A stretch of 64,000 nucleotides of DNA from an uncultured Collinsella sp. (GCA_934675795.1 CAKURW010000002.1:1-64000), one strand, 5' to 3'. Positions 34,174 through 44,032 are shown, counted from the stretch's first letter. The notes: generated by a model from the letters alone, not told the origin. Numbers and translations are program-made.

Positions 34174-35001
34174 CTATGCGCGCGTCAACGACGACTCGAT
34201 GGCCTGTACCAGAAACGCCGTGGCTCCGGTGCCGCAGGGCTTGTCGTAGTAGTCGATAAAGCGCTGATCGGCAAGATAGCCGTGGGCGAGGCCCAGGTGT
34301 GCTTCGTCCTGGGGTTCGCGTCCCCAGTTGAGACCAATCCAACGACGATGCATCGCGACAAGCTTGCGAGCCTCGTTTCCGTCCGCATCGCCGTCACTCA
34401 TGGCAATCGAGAGCTGACCCAGAATAGCGCGTTCAAGTTCCTTCATGTCGGTCCATGTCTGAGGATCCATGTCCAGTAACGTTTCGTTTGCTGCATCGAT
34501 AGCCTCATCGCCATAGCGCGCCCGCGCCTCGGCGCCGTAGCGCTCTTCGTTTTCCTGCACGGTGTGCCAGCGCTCCAGTTGCGGCAGGACGGCGCCCATG
34601 AGCGAGACGGCTTCGTCGAGCGACATGCCGGTGTTTTGCGCCAGCCGCGGGGCACAATCCTCAATCATCGCCTCCATGGTGGTGTCGTAGGTGTACTTGC
34701 CGTGGTCGTAGCACCACTTGCAGTAATGGTCGGTCGTGGCGCCCGTGGCGTCGGTGCCGCAGTCGTCGGGCGTGAGTATCATGCCGCAGCTCTGGCAATA
34801 ATGCTCGGGCATTTCGAGCAGGTGAGACAGGGGTTCGCCGGTTACGGCGGCGATGAGCTTCATCATGTCGATGCCCGGGGTGACTTCGCCGCGCTCCCAA
34901 CGGCTGACGGCTTGGCGTGTGACGAAGAGCTTGGCGGCGAGCTGCTCTTGGGTAAGGTGATGGGCGCGACGGATGGCAATGAGCTTTTCTGCAAAGGCCA
35001 T
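34174..35001 (-). CDS. XRE regulator with zinc ribbon and TipAS-like domain
   Basis: A 275-residue three-part protein. Residues 1-60 form a Cro/XRE helix-turn-helix (LTQEQLAAKLFVTRQAVSRWERG). Residues 68-110 hold a zinc ribbon with CQSCG and CKWCYDHG. Residues about 145-275 (GAEARARYGDEAIDAAN, later AMHRRWIGLNWGREP and GYLADQRFIDYY) match TipAS, the drug-binding domain normally attached to MerR-type TipA. It may sense thiopeptides or another antibiotic. ATG 35001 follows AAAGGAG. The glutaredoxin gene downstream may be co-transcribed. Confidence 0.8.
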   Translation of the reverse strand: MAFAEKLIAIRRAHHLTQEQLAAKLFVTRQAVSRWERGEVTPGIDMMKLIAAVTGEPLSHLLEMPEHYCQSCGMILTPDDCGTDATGATTDHYCKWCYDHGKYTYDTTMEAMIEDCAPRLAQNTGMSLDEAVSLMGAVLPQLERWHTVQENEERYGAEARARYGDEAIDAANETLLDMDPQTWTDMKELERAILGQLSIAMSDGDADGNEARKLVAMHRRWIGLNWGREPQDEAHLGLAHGYLADQRFIDYYDKPCGTGATAFLVQAIESSLTRA

Positions 35002-35142
35002 AGCGGCTCCTTTCTGCTGGTTGATAGCTTAAGCATACGCGGCGGCAGGCACCCTTCCAAGCAACCGTTGGTTGCACGACTGCGGACCGCGGCGAAGAAT
35101 TGCGCGCAACGCCCCGCGCCTCCATGCCGTACAATGACCGGC

Positions 35143-35880
35143 ATGGAACCTATCGCACACATACATACCGACCTGCCGCAGAAGTTCGGCATTCCGCGCA
35201 ACAGCTTTTTGGCGCCCCATCTGCAGGGACGCATCGTTTTTGAGCCGGAATTTGCCTCCAATGCAGCGGTTGAGGGTTTGGACTCCTTCTCTCACCTGTG
35301 GCTGCTGTGGCGCTTCGAAAACGGAACGCCCGGCGGCACGGCTAAGGACATAGCTGCCGATGCCAAGCCGCAGGACAGGTCTGGCACCAACGTCAAGTGG
35401 TCGAAGACCGTGCGTCCGCCGCGTCTGGGCGGAGCCGAGCGCGTGGGTGTCTTTGCCACGCGCAGTCCGTTTCGCCCTAATCCCATCGGGCTCACCTGCG
35501 TTAAGCTCGACCGCGTGGAGCTTACCGACGACGGCCCCATCATCCATGTGCTGGGGGCCGATCTGCGCGACGGCACGCCCATCTACGATATCAAGCCCTA
35601 CATCCCGTTTGCGGACTGCCACCCGGATGCGACCGGCGGCTGGATTGAGGGTGCTCCGTGGCAAGAGCTCGATGTTGAGTTTCCACAAGCGCTGCAGGAT
35701 ATGGTCCCGCCCGCAAAGCTCCCCGGCTTGGTCGAGGTCCTTTGCCAAGATCCGCGCCGCGCGGGCAGCAAGCACGAGCCAAACCGCGTCTATCACCTGG
35801 CCTACGCCGGGCTCGACATATCGTTTACGGTCGACGAAACCCAGCTAACCGTAGTCGCCGTCAACGACGCGCAAGACTAA
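35143..35880 (+). CDS. trmO: tRNA(t6A37) N6-methyltransferase, TrmO/TsaA family
   Basis: A 245-residue SAM-dependent enzyme of the beta-barrel TsaA fold, methylating t6A37 in tRNA-Thr. Motifs: IAHIHTDLPQKFGIPRN, VEGLDSFSHLWLLWRF, VRPPRLGG, GVFATRSPFRPNPIGLTCVKL and DGTPIYDIKPYIPFADC are typical. A TACAAT box ends 7 bases before ATG 35143 and no ribosome site exists, so the message may be leaderless; an ATG at 35134 is possible. Confidence 0.88.
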   Translation: MEPIAHIHTDLPQKFGIPRNSFLAPHLQGRIVFEPEFASNAAVEGLDSFSHLWLLWRFENGTPGGTAKDIAADAKPQDRSGTNVKWSKTVRPPRLGGAERVGVFATRSPFRPNPIGLTCVKLDRVELTDDGPIIHVLGADLRDGTPIYDIKPYIPFADCHPDATGGWIEGAPWQELDVEFPQALQDMVPPAKLPGLVEVLCQDPRRAGSKHEPNRVYHLAYAGLDISFTVDETQLTVVAVNDAQD

Positions 35881-35991
35881 CCAGCCATTCGTCCGCACCC
35901 GTCAAATTAAGCGCCAAACTCCGCGCCAAAACCGCCCACGCTGGTGGACAATAACGCCTACCAAAACAATCACTTTGCACGGGAGCTCAGC

Positions 35992-37206
35992 ATGAAATAC
36001 GACTTTAGCTCGCTTATCGACCGCCACGGCATGGATGCCATCGCCGTTGACTCTTGGGGCGAGATCCCCGGTATGGCTCCGAACGCACCCGACGAGGGCT
36101 TCGACCGCATTCCCATGTGGGTGGCCGACATGAACTTCGCCACGGTGCCCACGGTTCAGGAGTACATCATCAAGCGCGCTCAGCACCCCATGTTTGGCTA
36201 CTTCAATCCGCGTCCCGAGTACTTCGACCGCATCATCGAATGGCAGAGCCGTCGCAACGGCGTTGAGGACTTGGCGCCGGAGCATATCGGCTACGAAAAC
36301 GGCGTGCTGGGCGGTGTCGTGTCGACGCTACGCGCGTATGTCCAGCCAGGCGATGCGGTGCTGGTCCACAGCCCTACCTACATCGGCTTTACCAAGTCCA
36401 TCGAGGCCGCGGGCTATCGTATTGTCCACAGCCCGCTTAAGCTCGACGACCAGGGCGTGTGGCGCATGGACTTTGAGGACATGGAGCGCAAACTCGCCCA
36501 AAACCACATCCATGCCGCGGTGTTCTGCTCGCCGCACAATCCCTGCGGCCGCGTATGGGAGCGCGACGAGATCGAGCGCGCCATGGACATTTATCGCCAG
36601 CACGATTGCGTGGTGATCTCGGACGAGATTTGGTCCGATATCATCCTGCCGGGACACAAGCATATTCCGACGCAGTCGGTAAGCGAGGACGCCCGCATGC
36701 GCACGGTTGCCCTCTATGCGCCTAGCAAGACGTTCAACCTGGCGGGCCTGGTCGGCAGCTACCACATCATCTATAACGAGACGCTGCGCGACCGCGTGTG
36801 CGCCGTGTCCGACAAGACCCACTACAACGAGATGAACGTCCTCTCTATGCATGCGCTTATCGGTGCCTACCAGCCGCAGGGCTACGAGTGGGTGGACGAG
36901 CTCAACCAGGTGCTTGCCGGCAATATCGAGTACTTCTGCAATTACGTGGACGAGCATTTTGAGGGCGTGTCCTATTCGCGTCCGCAGGGCACGTACATGG
37001 TGTTTCTGGACTGCACCGAGTGGTGCCGCGAGCATGGCCGTGATATTCAGTGGCTGCTCGACGAGGGGGCGCGCGTAGGCGTGGGATATCAGGACGGCCG
37101 CCCGTTCCACGGGCCCTGCCACATTCGCGTGAATCTGGCGCTGCCGCTTTCGCGCGTAAGGGAAGCGTGCGACCGCCTGGACCGCTACGTTTTTAATGCA
37201 CGGTAA
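35992..37206 (+). CDS. MalY/PatB-family PLP aminotransferase or C-S lyase
   Basis: A 404-residue fold-type I PLP enzyme. PLP motifs: PMWVADMNF near the N-terminus (substrate site typical for MalY/PatB), NGVLGGVVSTLRAY, FCSPHNPCGRVW, VISDEIWSD and YAPSKTFNLAGL with the Schiff-base lysine. These enzymes cleave cystathionine or other cysteine conjugates. GGGAG lies 6 bases before ATG 35992. Confidence 0.88.
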   Translation: MKYDFSSLIDRHGMDAIAVDSWGEIPGMAPNAPDEGFDRIPMWVADMNFATVPTVQEYIIKRAQHPMFGYFNPRPEYFDRIIEWQSRRNGVEDLAPEHIGYENGVLGGVVSTLRAYVQPGDAVLVHSPTYIGFTKSIEAAGYRIVHSPLKLDDQGVWRMDFEDMERKLAQNHIHAAVFCSPHNPCGRVWERDEIERAMDIYRQHDCVVISDEIWSDIILPGHKHIPTQSVSEDARMRTVALYAPSKTFNLAGLVGSYHIIYNETLRDRVCAVSDKTHYNEMNVLSMHALIGAYQPQGYEWVDELNQVLAGNIEYFCNYVDEHFEGVSYSRPQGTYMVFLDCTEWCREHGRDIQWLLDEGARVGVGYQDGRPFHGPCHIRVNLALPLSRVREACDRLDRYVFNAR

Positions 37207-37217
37207 GCGTGCGCTGC

Positions 37218-37257
37218 ATGCGGGGTCTTCTGCCAAGTCGGCCGGAAGGCCCCGCAT
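37218..37257 (+). terminator. Hairpin behind the C-S lyase gene
   Basis: ATGCGGGG pairs with CCCCGCAT, extended by TCTTC and GGAAG parts. A weak A-rich rather than T-rich tail makes it uncertain. Confidence 0.4.
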
Positions 37258-37350
37258 GGTAAAACGTCTGTAACCATTGGGTACTCGTGTGGTTTTGTTT
37301 GCTATTATCTTTAACCATTTCAGTCTGTAAACAGGATCGTCTGGAGTTCG

Positions 37351-38220
37351 ATGAAAAGACCCCGTCGCTCGGCTGCCATTTCGTTGTTTGTCGCGCTTGC
37401 GGTGGCGAGCGCCTTTGTCATAGCGATGGCCGGCTGTTCCGGGCACAATGACGAAGCCTCGACGCCAGCATCAAAAGCCCCGGACGCCTCGCAGGCCAAA
37501 GACGACAACCTTAAGACGCTCAACGTCGGCAGTGACCTCTATCCACCGTTTGTGTATACCGACGAGTACGGCGATATCGTTGGCCTGGATGTCGAGATAT
37601 TAACCGAGGCTTTGGCCCGCATTGGTTATAAGCCAAAATACCAGCTGATCGACTGGGAAAAGAAGAAAGAGCTGCTGGCGAGCGGCGAACTCGATTGCGT
37701 CATGGGCAGCTTTAGCATGACGGGTCGCGAAAACGAATATCGTTGGGCCGGCCCGTACCTTGCGAGCCGCCAGGTGGTCGCGGTCGATCCCCAGAGCGAT
37801 ATCTACACGCTTGCCGATCTTGAGGATAAGATCGTGGCGGTTCAGTCCACCACCAAGCCCGAGGGCATTTTGCTCAATCGCACAAATGAAAACGTTCCGC
37901 AGATCAAGGAGCTCTACAGCTTTTCGGACGGTTCATATCTGAACCCGGCGCTCGTCGAGGGCCTGGTCGACGCTGTCGCCGCGCATGAGTCCTCGTTCCT
38001 CACCTACGAAAAAGACTATGGTGTGACATATCGCATTTTGGATGAGCCGCTGCTAAAGGTTGGTTTGGGCACCGCTTTCGATATCAACGATACGCGCGGC
38101 ATCGACGTCAAGCTCACTCATGCCTACCAAGAAATGCTTGCCGATGGCACCATGGAACGTCTGGTGTCAAAGTACTTTGATGACCCTTCGCCATTTTTGA
38201 ATATGGAGGGCCTGTCATGA
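37351..38220 (+). CDS. Solute-binding lipoprotein (family 3), signalling partner of the kinase
   Basis: A 289-residue amino-acid-type binding protein: signal peptide, lipobox AMAGC with Cys29, then the periplasmic-binding fold (LNVGSDLYPPFVYTDEYGDIVGLDVEI, MGSFSMTGRENEYRWAGPY, later GLGTAFDINDTRGIDV). No ABC permease or ATPase is nearby; instead its stop overlaps the start of a hybrid kinase by 4 bases. It therefore probably presents ligand to the kinase rather than to a transporter. Confidence 0.85.
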   Translation: MKRPRRSAAISLFVALAVASAFVIAMAGCSGHNDEASTPASKAPDASQAKDDNLKTLNVGSDLYPPFVYTDEYGDIVGLDVEILTEALARIGYKPKYQLIDWEKKKELLASGELDCVMGSFSMTGRENEYRWAGPYLASRQVVAVDPQSDIYTLADLEDKIVAVQSTTKPEGILLNRTNENVPQIKELYSFSDGSYLNPALVEGLVDAVAAHESSFLTYEKDYGVTYRILDEPLLKVGLGTAFDINDTRGIDVKLTHAYQEMLADGTMERLVSKYFDDPSPFLNMEGLS

Positions 38221-40409
38221 TCGATGCGCCCGACCACGCCGCTCAGGAGCGGGGCAATCGTTCGACAGGGGCATGGCTCCTTGTCGCTCTGCTGGGGATA
38301 GCGCTCTCGGTTGTTGCCGGCATGATGAGCTACGGTTACACGACGGTCCAAGCCGAGCAGCGCTTTGCCGACGTTGTCGATTACGTGGCGACGCAGAGCC
38401 TTTCCTACGACGCGTTCAACAGCGCCTATGCGACCAAAAACCTGATTCGCGTTATGGAGATTGCCGGAGGGGCTGCTCGCGATATGGAGCGCGACGGTTC
38501 GGTGGATAACGCCATGCTGGAGCAATACGCCGACCAGTTCAACGTGAGCGCGCTGATTGTGACGGATGCATCGGGCAATTTGGTGTCCGAGTCCTCGACG
38601 GGCGATGTGGGCTACGAGTCGCTCGCTACGTATCTCAAGGAAGCGCCCGTGCTGGAGGTGGCAACTCATCCGCTTAAGTCCTATACCGCCCGCATCACGC
38701 TTGCGGATGATTCGGTCGCAGACATTGGCTGCGTGACTCGGCAGGATGGCGAGGGTATCGTTATCGCGGTAAGGCATCAGAGCGCGAAGGCGGTTGCAAG
38801 CAATACGCTCAAACTGCAGAGTTTGCTCGAAGGCTATGAAACCATCGATAGCGGCAATATCGTGATCGAAAGCGACGGCAAGGTCGTTGCGACCAATGCC
38901 GTTGAACCCACCGTATTGGGCGTGTTCGATCTGCCTGCGACGGACGTCTTCATTGTCGATGGTATTAAGGATCGATGCCTGGCTGGTAAGGTCAGATTGG
39001 TTAACGCCGACGGCGAGTGGTATTTGGGCACATTTGGAAAAGCGCACAAATTCTATGTGTACACCTATGCCTCGGCGCAGCGCTACTTTGAGGTTGTCGC
39101 GGCTGTTGCTGCCGGCGTGCTGGCGCTCTACAGCGGTGTTATAGCCGTTGTTGTGATGGTGCGTCGCCGCGCTGATCGTCGACGTTTGACGGACTTGCTG
39201 CAGCAGGAGCGCGACTATGGAGACAAGCTGGCAAAGGCGGCGCGTGAGGCCTCGTCTGCCAACTCGGCAAAGACGGAGTTTCTGCGTCGCATGAGCCACG
39301 ATCTGCGCACGCCCATCAACGGCATTCGCGGCATGGTCGAGGTTGGTGATGCCAATGCGGACGATCTGCAAAAGCAGACTGAGTGCCGCTCAAAAATCTG
39401 GACGGCATCGGGACTGCTGCTCGACCTTGCCAACGAGGCGCTCGATATGAGTCGCCTGGAGAGCGGGCAGGTCGACCTGAACCTCGTGCCCATAAATTTG
39501 GTGGCCCTCAACTGTGAAGTGCGCGATATTCTGGAGCGCCAGGCCGAGGAGCGTCTGGTGACAATTATCTCCGACCAGCAGACGCTTAATCATCCCTATG
39601 CGCGGGTGAGCGTGACGCACCTCAAGCGTTTGTTGCTCAATATTGCCGGCAATGCCGTCAAGTACAACCGCCAGGGCGGCTATGTCCGCCTGGTGTGCCG
39701 CGAGGTGGAGCCAGCGGATGGCGCCCCCGTCTATGAATACACGATCGCCGACAACGGTATTGGCATGAGCGAGGAGTTCCAACAGCACCTCTACGAGCCG
39801 TTTTGCCGCGAGGAGCAACAGGTGGAAGGCGCCTCATCGGGAACTGGCCTGGGCGCGCCTATCGCAAAACAGTTAGTCGAGCTTATGGGCGGAACCATGA
39901 GTTTTACGAGCGTCTTGGGGCAGGGGACGACGTTTACCATCCGCCTGCCGTTCGAGAAATGCAAACGCTCCGAGATTCCTCAGGCAGTTCGCGCGGATGC
40001 GGGCGATGGTGATGCGCTCCAGGGCTTGCGCGTTTTGCTCGTAGAGGATAACGATCTGAATGCCGAGATCGCGCAGTTTACACTCAGCCGTGCCGGTGCC
40101 GTCGTGACGCATGCTAAGGATGGCGAGTCTGCCGTTGAGGCGTTTGCCGCGAGCGCACCGCACGAGTGCGACGTGGTGTTGATGGACATCATGATGCCTG
40201 GCATCGATGGCCTTGAGGCCACGCGTCAGATTCGAGCGCTCGATCGCGAGGATGCCGCGACCACGCCGATTATCGCCGTGAGTGCCAACGCCTTTGCCGA
40301 CGACCGCAGGCTTTCGCGCGAGGCGGGCATGGACGCGCACCTGAGTAAACCCGTGAGCTCGCAAGAGCTCGTCGAGGCACTAGCGCACATTGCCGCCGAC
40401 GCTTCATAA
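38217..40409 (+). CDS. Hybrid sensor histidine kinase with receiver domain
   Basis: A 730-residue membrane kinase. Membrane segments near 20-42 and 290-312 enclose an outside domain of dCache-like type (about 250 aa). HisKA follows with RRMSHDLRTPINGIRGM, then NIAGNAVKYNRQGG, DNGIGMSEEF and GTGLGAPIAKQ of the ATPase. The C-terminal receiver has VLLVEDNDLNAEIAQ, phospho-Asp in VVLMDIMMPGIDGLEA, and Lys in HLSKPV. No Hpt domain is fused. Co-translated with the binding lipoprotein; together they mirror the single-chain kinase at 41000. Confidence 0.9.
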   Translation: MIDAPDHAAQERGNRSTGAWLLVALLGIALSVVAGMMSYGYTTVQAEQRFADVVDYVATQSLSYDAFNSAYATKNLIRVMEIAGGAARDMERDGSVDNAMLEQYADQFNVSALIVTDASGNLVSESSTGDVGYESLATYLKEAPVLEVATHPLKSYTARITLADDSVADIGCVTRQDGEGIVIAVRHQSAKAVASNTLKLQSLLEGYETIDSGNIVIESDGKVVATNAVEPTVLGVFDLPATDVFIVDGIKDRCLAGKVRLVNADGEWYLGTFGKAHKFYVYTYASAQRYFEVVAAVAAGVLALYSGVIAVVVMVRRRADRRRLTDLLQQERDYGDKLAKAAREASSANSAKTEFLRRMSHDLRTPINGIRGMVEVGDANADDLQKQTECRSKIWTASGLLLDLANEALDMSRLESGQVDLNLVPINLVALNCEVRDILERQAEERLVTIISDQQTLNHPYARVSVTHLKRLLLNIAGNAVKYNRQGGYVRLVCREVEPADGAPVYEYTIADNGIGMSEEFQQHLYEPFCREEQQVEGASSGTGLGAPIAKQLVELMGGTMSFTSVLGQGTTFTIRLPFEKCKRSEIPQAVRADAGDGDALQGLRVLLVEDNDLNAEIAQFTLSRAGAVVTHAKDGESAVEAFAASAPHECDVVLMDIMMPGIDGLEATRQIRALDREDAATTPIIAVSANAFADDRRLSREAGMDAHLSKPVSSQELVEALAHIAADAS

Positions 40410-40413
40410 GCAT

Positions 40414-40456
40414 ATGGCCCGGTTCCAAGGTTGGTTGGAACCGGGCCATATTGCTA
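40414..40456. terminator. Bidirectional terminator-like hairpin
   Basis: ATGGCCCGGTTCCAA pairs with TTGGAACCGGGCCAT, followed by ATTGCTATTTG. It lies between convergent genes. Confidence 0.7.
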
Positions 40457-40478
40457 TTTGCGAGACCTGCTGAGGGGC

Positions 40479-40958
40479 TTACTTTTCTTGAATCTGCTTA
40501 CCGCAGAGATGCTCAATCGTAATCTCGTAGAGCTGGACGCCCTTGATGTCTTTGGCGATTTCCTCTTCGACTTCCTCGGCAGAAGGGTAGTACTTAAGGG
40601 CGAGCTGGCGGACTTTGTCCTCGATAAACGCGGGGGTGTCATTCGCCAGGCGACAACGGCCAAAGACCACGGTACTCATAACGTAGGGAGCCCAGTCACC
40701 GTCCTTGTACCACTCGTTGCCGTAAACGGTAAAGCAGATCTTGTCGTCGCGCTTGAGTGCGTCGACCTTGTGGCCAGCCTTGGCGCCATGGAAATAAATC
40801 TTGTCGTGCTCGGCGTCAAAGAAGTAGTTGACGGGAATGGCGTACGGGTAGCCATCGTCGCCGTTGACGGCAAAGACGCCGCGCTTGCAGGTGGCGAGCA
40901 GTTCGCGCGCTTCCTCGTCGGTGATGGCGCGTTTCTTTCGACGTAAGGGCCTAAACAT
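40479..40958 (-). CDS. Pyridoxamine 5'-phosphate oxidase-family flavoprotein
   Basis: A 159-residue split-barrel protein: KRAITDEEARELLATCKRG, GDDGYPYAIPVNYFFD and IYFHGAKAGHKVDAL are characteristic of the NimA-like branch of the PNPOx fold, which binds FMN or heme and sometimes reduces nitro groups. Basic N-terminus (MFRPLRRKKR). Start at ATG 40958. Monocistronic, convergent with the hybrid kinase. Confidence 0.85.
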   Translation of the reverse strand: MFRPLRRKKRAITDEEARELLATCKRGVFAVNGDDGYPYAIPVNYFFDAEHDKIYFHGAKAGHKVDALKRDDKICFTVYGNEWYKDGDWAPYVMSTVVFGRCRLANDTPAFIEDKVRQLALKYYPSAEEVEEEIAKDIKGVQLYEITIEHLCGKQIQEK

Positions 40959-40999
40959 CGTTGGCTTCCTTTCTGGTCGTGCGTGGTTGCTGCAAAAAA

Positions 41000-43804
41000 C
41001 TATAGCGAAACGGATCCGTTTTTCTTGATGCGGGCGAGTATGTTTTTGAGCTTGTTAAAGTCGAGCGGTTTGGACAGATGGGCGTTCATGCCGGCATCGT
41101 GTGCCGCCTTGGCGTCCTCGGCAAAGGCATTGGCGGTGAGCGCGATGATGGGGATATCGGCTGCATCGACCTTCTCGCTCAGACGAATCGTGCGGGTTGC
41201 CTCATAGCCGTCCATGCCCGGCATCATAATGTCCATCAGGATCGCATCGAAGCTGCCGGCGGGATGCGACAGGTACAGATCGACGACCTCGTTGCCGTTG
41301 GCGGCGCGGGTGACCACGACGCCCTCGGATTCTAGCAGCGTCTGGGCAATCTCGGCATTCAATTCGTTGTCTTCGGCGAGCAGCACGTTCATGTCGGCGA
41401 GCGAGCAGTCGGGCGCACTCTCAACCGTATTCGCCCGCGCCTGGGGATTCTCGTCGATATCGAGCGGAATCTCCACGTAGAACGAGGTGCCCACATGGAG
41501 CTCACTGGTGACTTCGATGGTGCCGCCCATCAGTTCAATAAGCGACTTGACGATTGGCATGCCCATGCCGGTTCCTTGGAACTTGCTGCGCGCATCGTCA
41601 CCTTCTTGGGCAAACGGCTCATAGATATGCTTTAAAAACTTGGGAGTCATGCCAATGCCGGTATCCGAAACGCTAAAGCAAAAGAGCGCGCGCCCGTTAT
41701 CGAGTGGCTTGGTCTTTGAACTAAAGGTGACGGAGCCGCCGTGCTTGTTGTACTTAATGCTGTTGTCTAACAGGTTGATCATGATCTGTCGGATATGGGT
41801 GGGACTGCCGATCATGTATGGCCCCGTGGCGTACGGCAGACTATTGTCCTGCATTGTGATGCCGTTACTGGACGCGCGGAGCTTGCACAGCACCAGCGTA
41901 TTGTCACAGAGCTCTTTGAGGTTAAAAGGCGCATGTTCCAGTGTTAGCTTGCGGTCTTCGATTTTGCCCATCTCGAGGATGTCGTTGATCAGCGAGAGCA
42001 GGTGATTGGCGGCAACGCGCGCCTTGGCACGGCTCTCGCGGGCGACCTTGATATCGCCTTCCTTCAATTCCTCGATCTCGATAAGGCCCAGGATACCGTT
42101 GAGCGGCGTACGGATGTCGTGGCTCATGCGCGTGAGGAATGCCGTCTTAGCGGCGTTGGCAGCGTCGGCTTTTTTGCGCTCGGTTCGAGCGCGCGCGAGC
42201 GCCCAGATGAGCAGCACGATGCCGACCGATAACATACCGATGAGGGTAGCGGCAATGGCGGTGCGGTTGCGAAAAAGGAATTGAAGCGTGTCTGATTCCT
42301 GGGTCGTGTACGACGTGGAGGAGTAATTGCTTGCGGAGAGCGATTCTCCGGCATTGATGATGCCCTTGTTGATGATTCCCAGCAGCTCGGGCTTTCCGCG
42401 CGAAATCCAGCACGAGAGCTCACAGGTGTCAGGGAGCTCGACCGTCTCGTAGTCCTTGAGATCATGACGGTCGCCGATAGTTTTTACACGTGAACTGGGA
42501 GCGAGGATGCAGCGCGCCGTTCCCTTCCTGAGAGCGTCGAACACTTCATTGTCGGATTGGTATTCGGTCACGGTCGCTGTGGGGAACAGATTTTCAAGTG
42601 CATTTTTGTTGACAAATGATGATTTGGTACAGGCGATGTTCTGAAGGTCTTTGTTCAGGTCGCTGCCGGTGTGGATGGCGGTGAGGGATATGGTCCCCAA
42701 CGATACCGACTGCGCAACGCCTGTTTGCTCGGCAAACCAGTAATCTCGGTATACCGGCAGCGCAACGTCTATGCTTCCCTTTGACAGGGCCTTTGACATC
42801 ATCTTGTAGCTATCAAAGGGGACGGTTTTGACCGTAATGCCAAATTTATCGTGCAGCGTCGTCGCAAGCGATGCGAGCGAGCCTTCCATTTTGCCGTCTT
42901 CGTCTTCGTTGCAGTAGGGGAGTTTGCCCGTAATGTAGCCGAGCGTGATGGTGTTGTCATTTGCTTTGAGCCAGGAACGTTCGGGGCCGTTGAGCGATGA
43001 TGAACCGCTGTTTTGGGCCGAGTAGTTAGATTTGACTTCGTCGATATAGCGTGGGTTGACGCGGGCGATTGCCGACATGGCGGCATTGATGTCGTCCATC
43101 AGGTCGGAGCGGCTTTTGGGGACGGCAAAAAAGTAGTCGCTCGAACCAATGTAGAACATGGGGGAGGCGCTGGGCGACGAGGTCGTGTCGTTCATGATGA
43201 TGGCATCGACCTCGTTGTTTGCGAGCGCGTCAAAGAGGGCACCGCCAGTGTCGATTTCTTTATAGGTGCAGGTAATGCCTTCGTTGGCGAGCCACTGCTG
43301 GCCAACGAAGGTTTGCATAACGCCGGGGTTGCAGCCGATGGTAAGGCCTTGGAGCGCTCGGGGGTCACCCTTGGCCAGATCGTCGCGATCGGGCTTGGCG
43401 TAGATGAAGTAGCGCTCGGTGCCCTCGGGGTTCGAGGAAAAGAGCAGCTTTTGGGCGCGTTCCTCGGAGTAGGAGATGTTGGGCATGAGGTCGATCTCGC
43501 CCGCCTCGAGCATGTCCATAAGTTCGGTGAAGGTGCCGGAGACGTATTCGTACCGCCAGCCGGGCGTGTAGTACGACAGAGTCTGGAGGTACTCGTAACC
43601 CCATCCCGAGAGACGCTCGCCGGGGGTGCCGTCCTGGAAGCCCTCGTTGTTGACGAGCCAGCCGACGCGGACCGTTTTGACCTGCTGATCGGAGTCGGCG
43701 GCAAAGACAGGGGCGGGCGCGACGGCGCTCAGTACGGCGAGCGCGGTAAGCGCGGCGGCCAGGGTGCGATATAGGGTTAAGCGAAGGACGGCGGAAGGTT
43801 TCAC
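41000..43804 (-). CDS. BvgS-like hybrid kinase with two solute-binding domains
   Basis: A 934-residue receptor. After a signal peptide ending APVFAA come two family-3 binding-protein modules: the first starts VRVGWLVNNEGFQ, the second TITLGYITGKLPYCNEDEDG. One membrane segment (about 515-540) leads to HisKA (TRMSHDIRTPLNGILGL), ATPase (NLLDNSIKYNKHGG, DTGIGMTPKFL, GTGMGMPIVKS) and a receiver (VLLAEDNELNAEIAQ, AILMDIMMPGMDGYEA, HLSKPL). GTG 43804 with AGGA upstream is favoured. The domain order equals BvgS without the Hpt part. The binding modules and cell role suggest sensing amino acids or peptides. Confidence 0.9.
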   Translation of the reverse strand: MKPSAVLRLTLYRTLAAALTALAVLSAVAPAPVFAADSDQQVKTVRVGWLVNNEGFQDGTPGERLSGWGYEYLQTLSYYTPGWRYEYVSGTFTELMDMLEAGEIDLMPNISYSEERAQKLLFSSNPEGTERYFIYAKPDRDDLAKGDPRALQGLTIGCNPGVMQTFVGQQWLANEGITCTYKEIDTGGALFDALANNEVDAIIMNDTTSSPSASPMFYIGSSDYFFAVPKSRSDLMDDINAAMSAIARVNPRYIDEVKSNYSAQNSGSSSLNGPERSWLKANDNTITLGYITGKLPYCNEDEDGKMEGSLASLATTLHDKFGITVKTVPFDSYKMMSKALSKGSIDVALPVYRDYWFAEQTGVAQSVSLGTISLTAIHTGSDLNKDLQNIACTKSSFVNKNALENLFPTATVTEYQSDNEVFDALRKGTARCILAPSSRVKTIGDRHDLKDYETVELPDTCELSCWISRGKPELLGIINKGIINAGESLSASNYSSTSYTTQESDTLQFLFRNRTAIAATLIGMLSVGIVLLIWALARARTERKKADAANAAKTAFLTRMSHDIRTPLNGILGLIEIEELKEGDIKVARESRAKARVAANHLLSLINDILEMGKIEDRKLTLEHAPFNLKELCDNTLVLCKLRASSNGITMQDNSLPYATGPYMIGSPTHIRQIMINLLDNSIKYNKHGGSVTFSSKTKPLDNGRALFCFSVSDTGIGMTPKFLKHIYEPFAQEGDDARSKFQGTGMGMPIVKSLIELMGGTIEVTSELHVGTSFYVEIPLDIDENPQARANTVESAPDCSLADMNVLLAEDNELNAEIAQTLLESEGVVVTRAANGNEVVDLYLSHPAGSFDAILMDIMMPGMDGYEATRTIRLSEKVDAADIPIIALTANAFAEDAKAAHDAGMNAHLSKPLDFNKLKNILARIKKNGSVSL

Positions 43805-43902
43805 ATGCAATCCTATCGAGTCGAGACAATTTCACATAAGGATACCAGCTCAGCCCACCTGGTCGGCAGCTGCACCGCAAAACGGTCCCGCCCGGCATCG
43901 GC

Positions 43903-43963
43903 GACTAGTCATTGGGGACGTTCTTGTTTGACTAGTCATTTAAGAACGTCCCCAATGACTAGT
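43903..43963. repeat. Dispersed CTAG palindrome, family A, copy 2
   Basis: GACTAGTCATTGGGGACGTTCTT faces AAGAACGTCCCCAATGACTAGTT, 22 of 23 paired, with a further GACTAGTC in the loop. It sits between divergent genes (kinase and potassium channel). Confidence 0.75.
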
Positions 43964-44032
43964 TCCGTTTGCGGGGGAGGCGTGGGACAATACCGAGCGA
44001 ATGTGATTGGGCGTCTGGAAAAAGGGGTCGCG

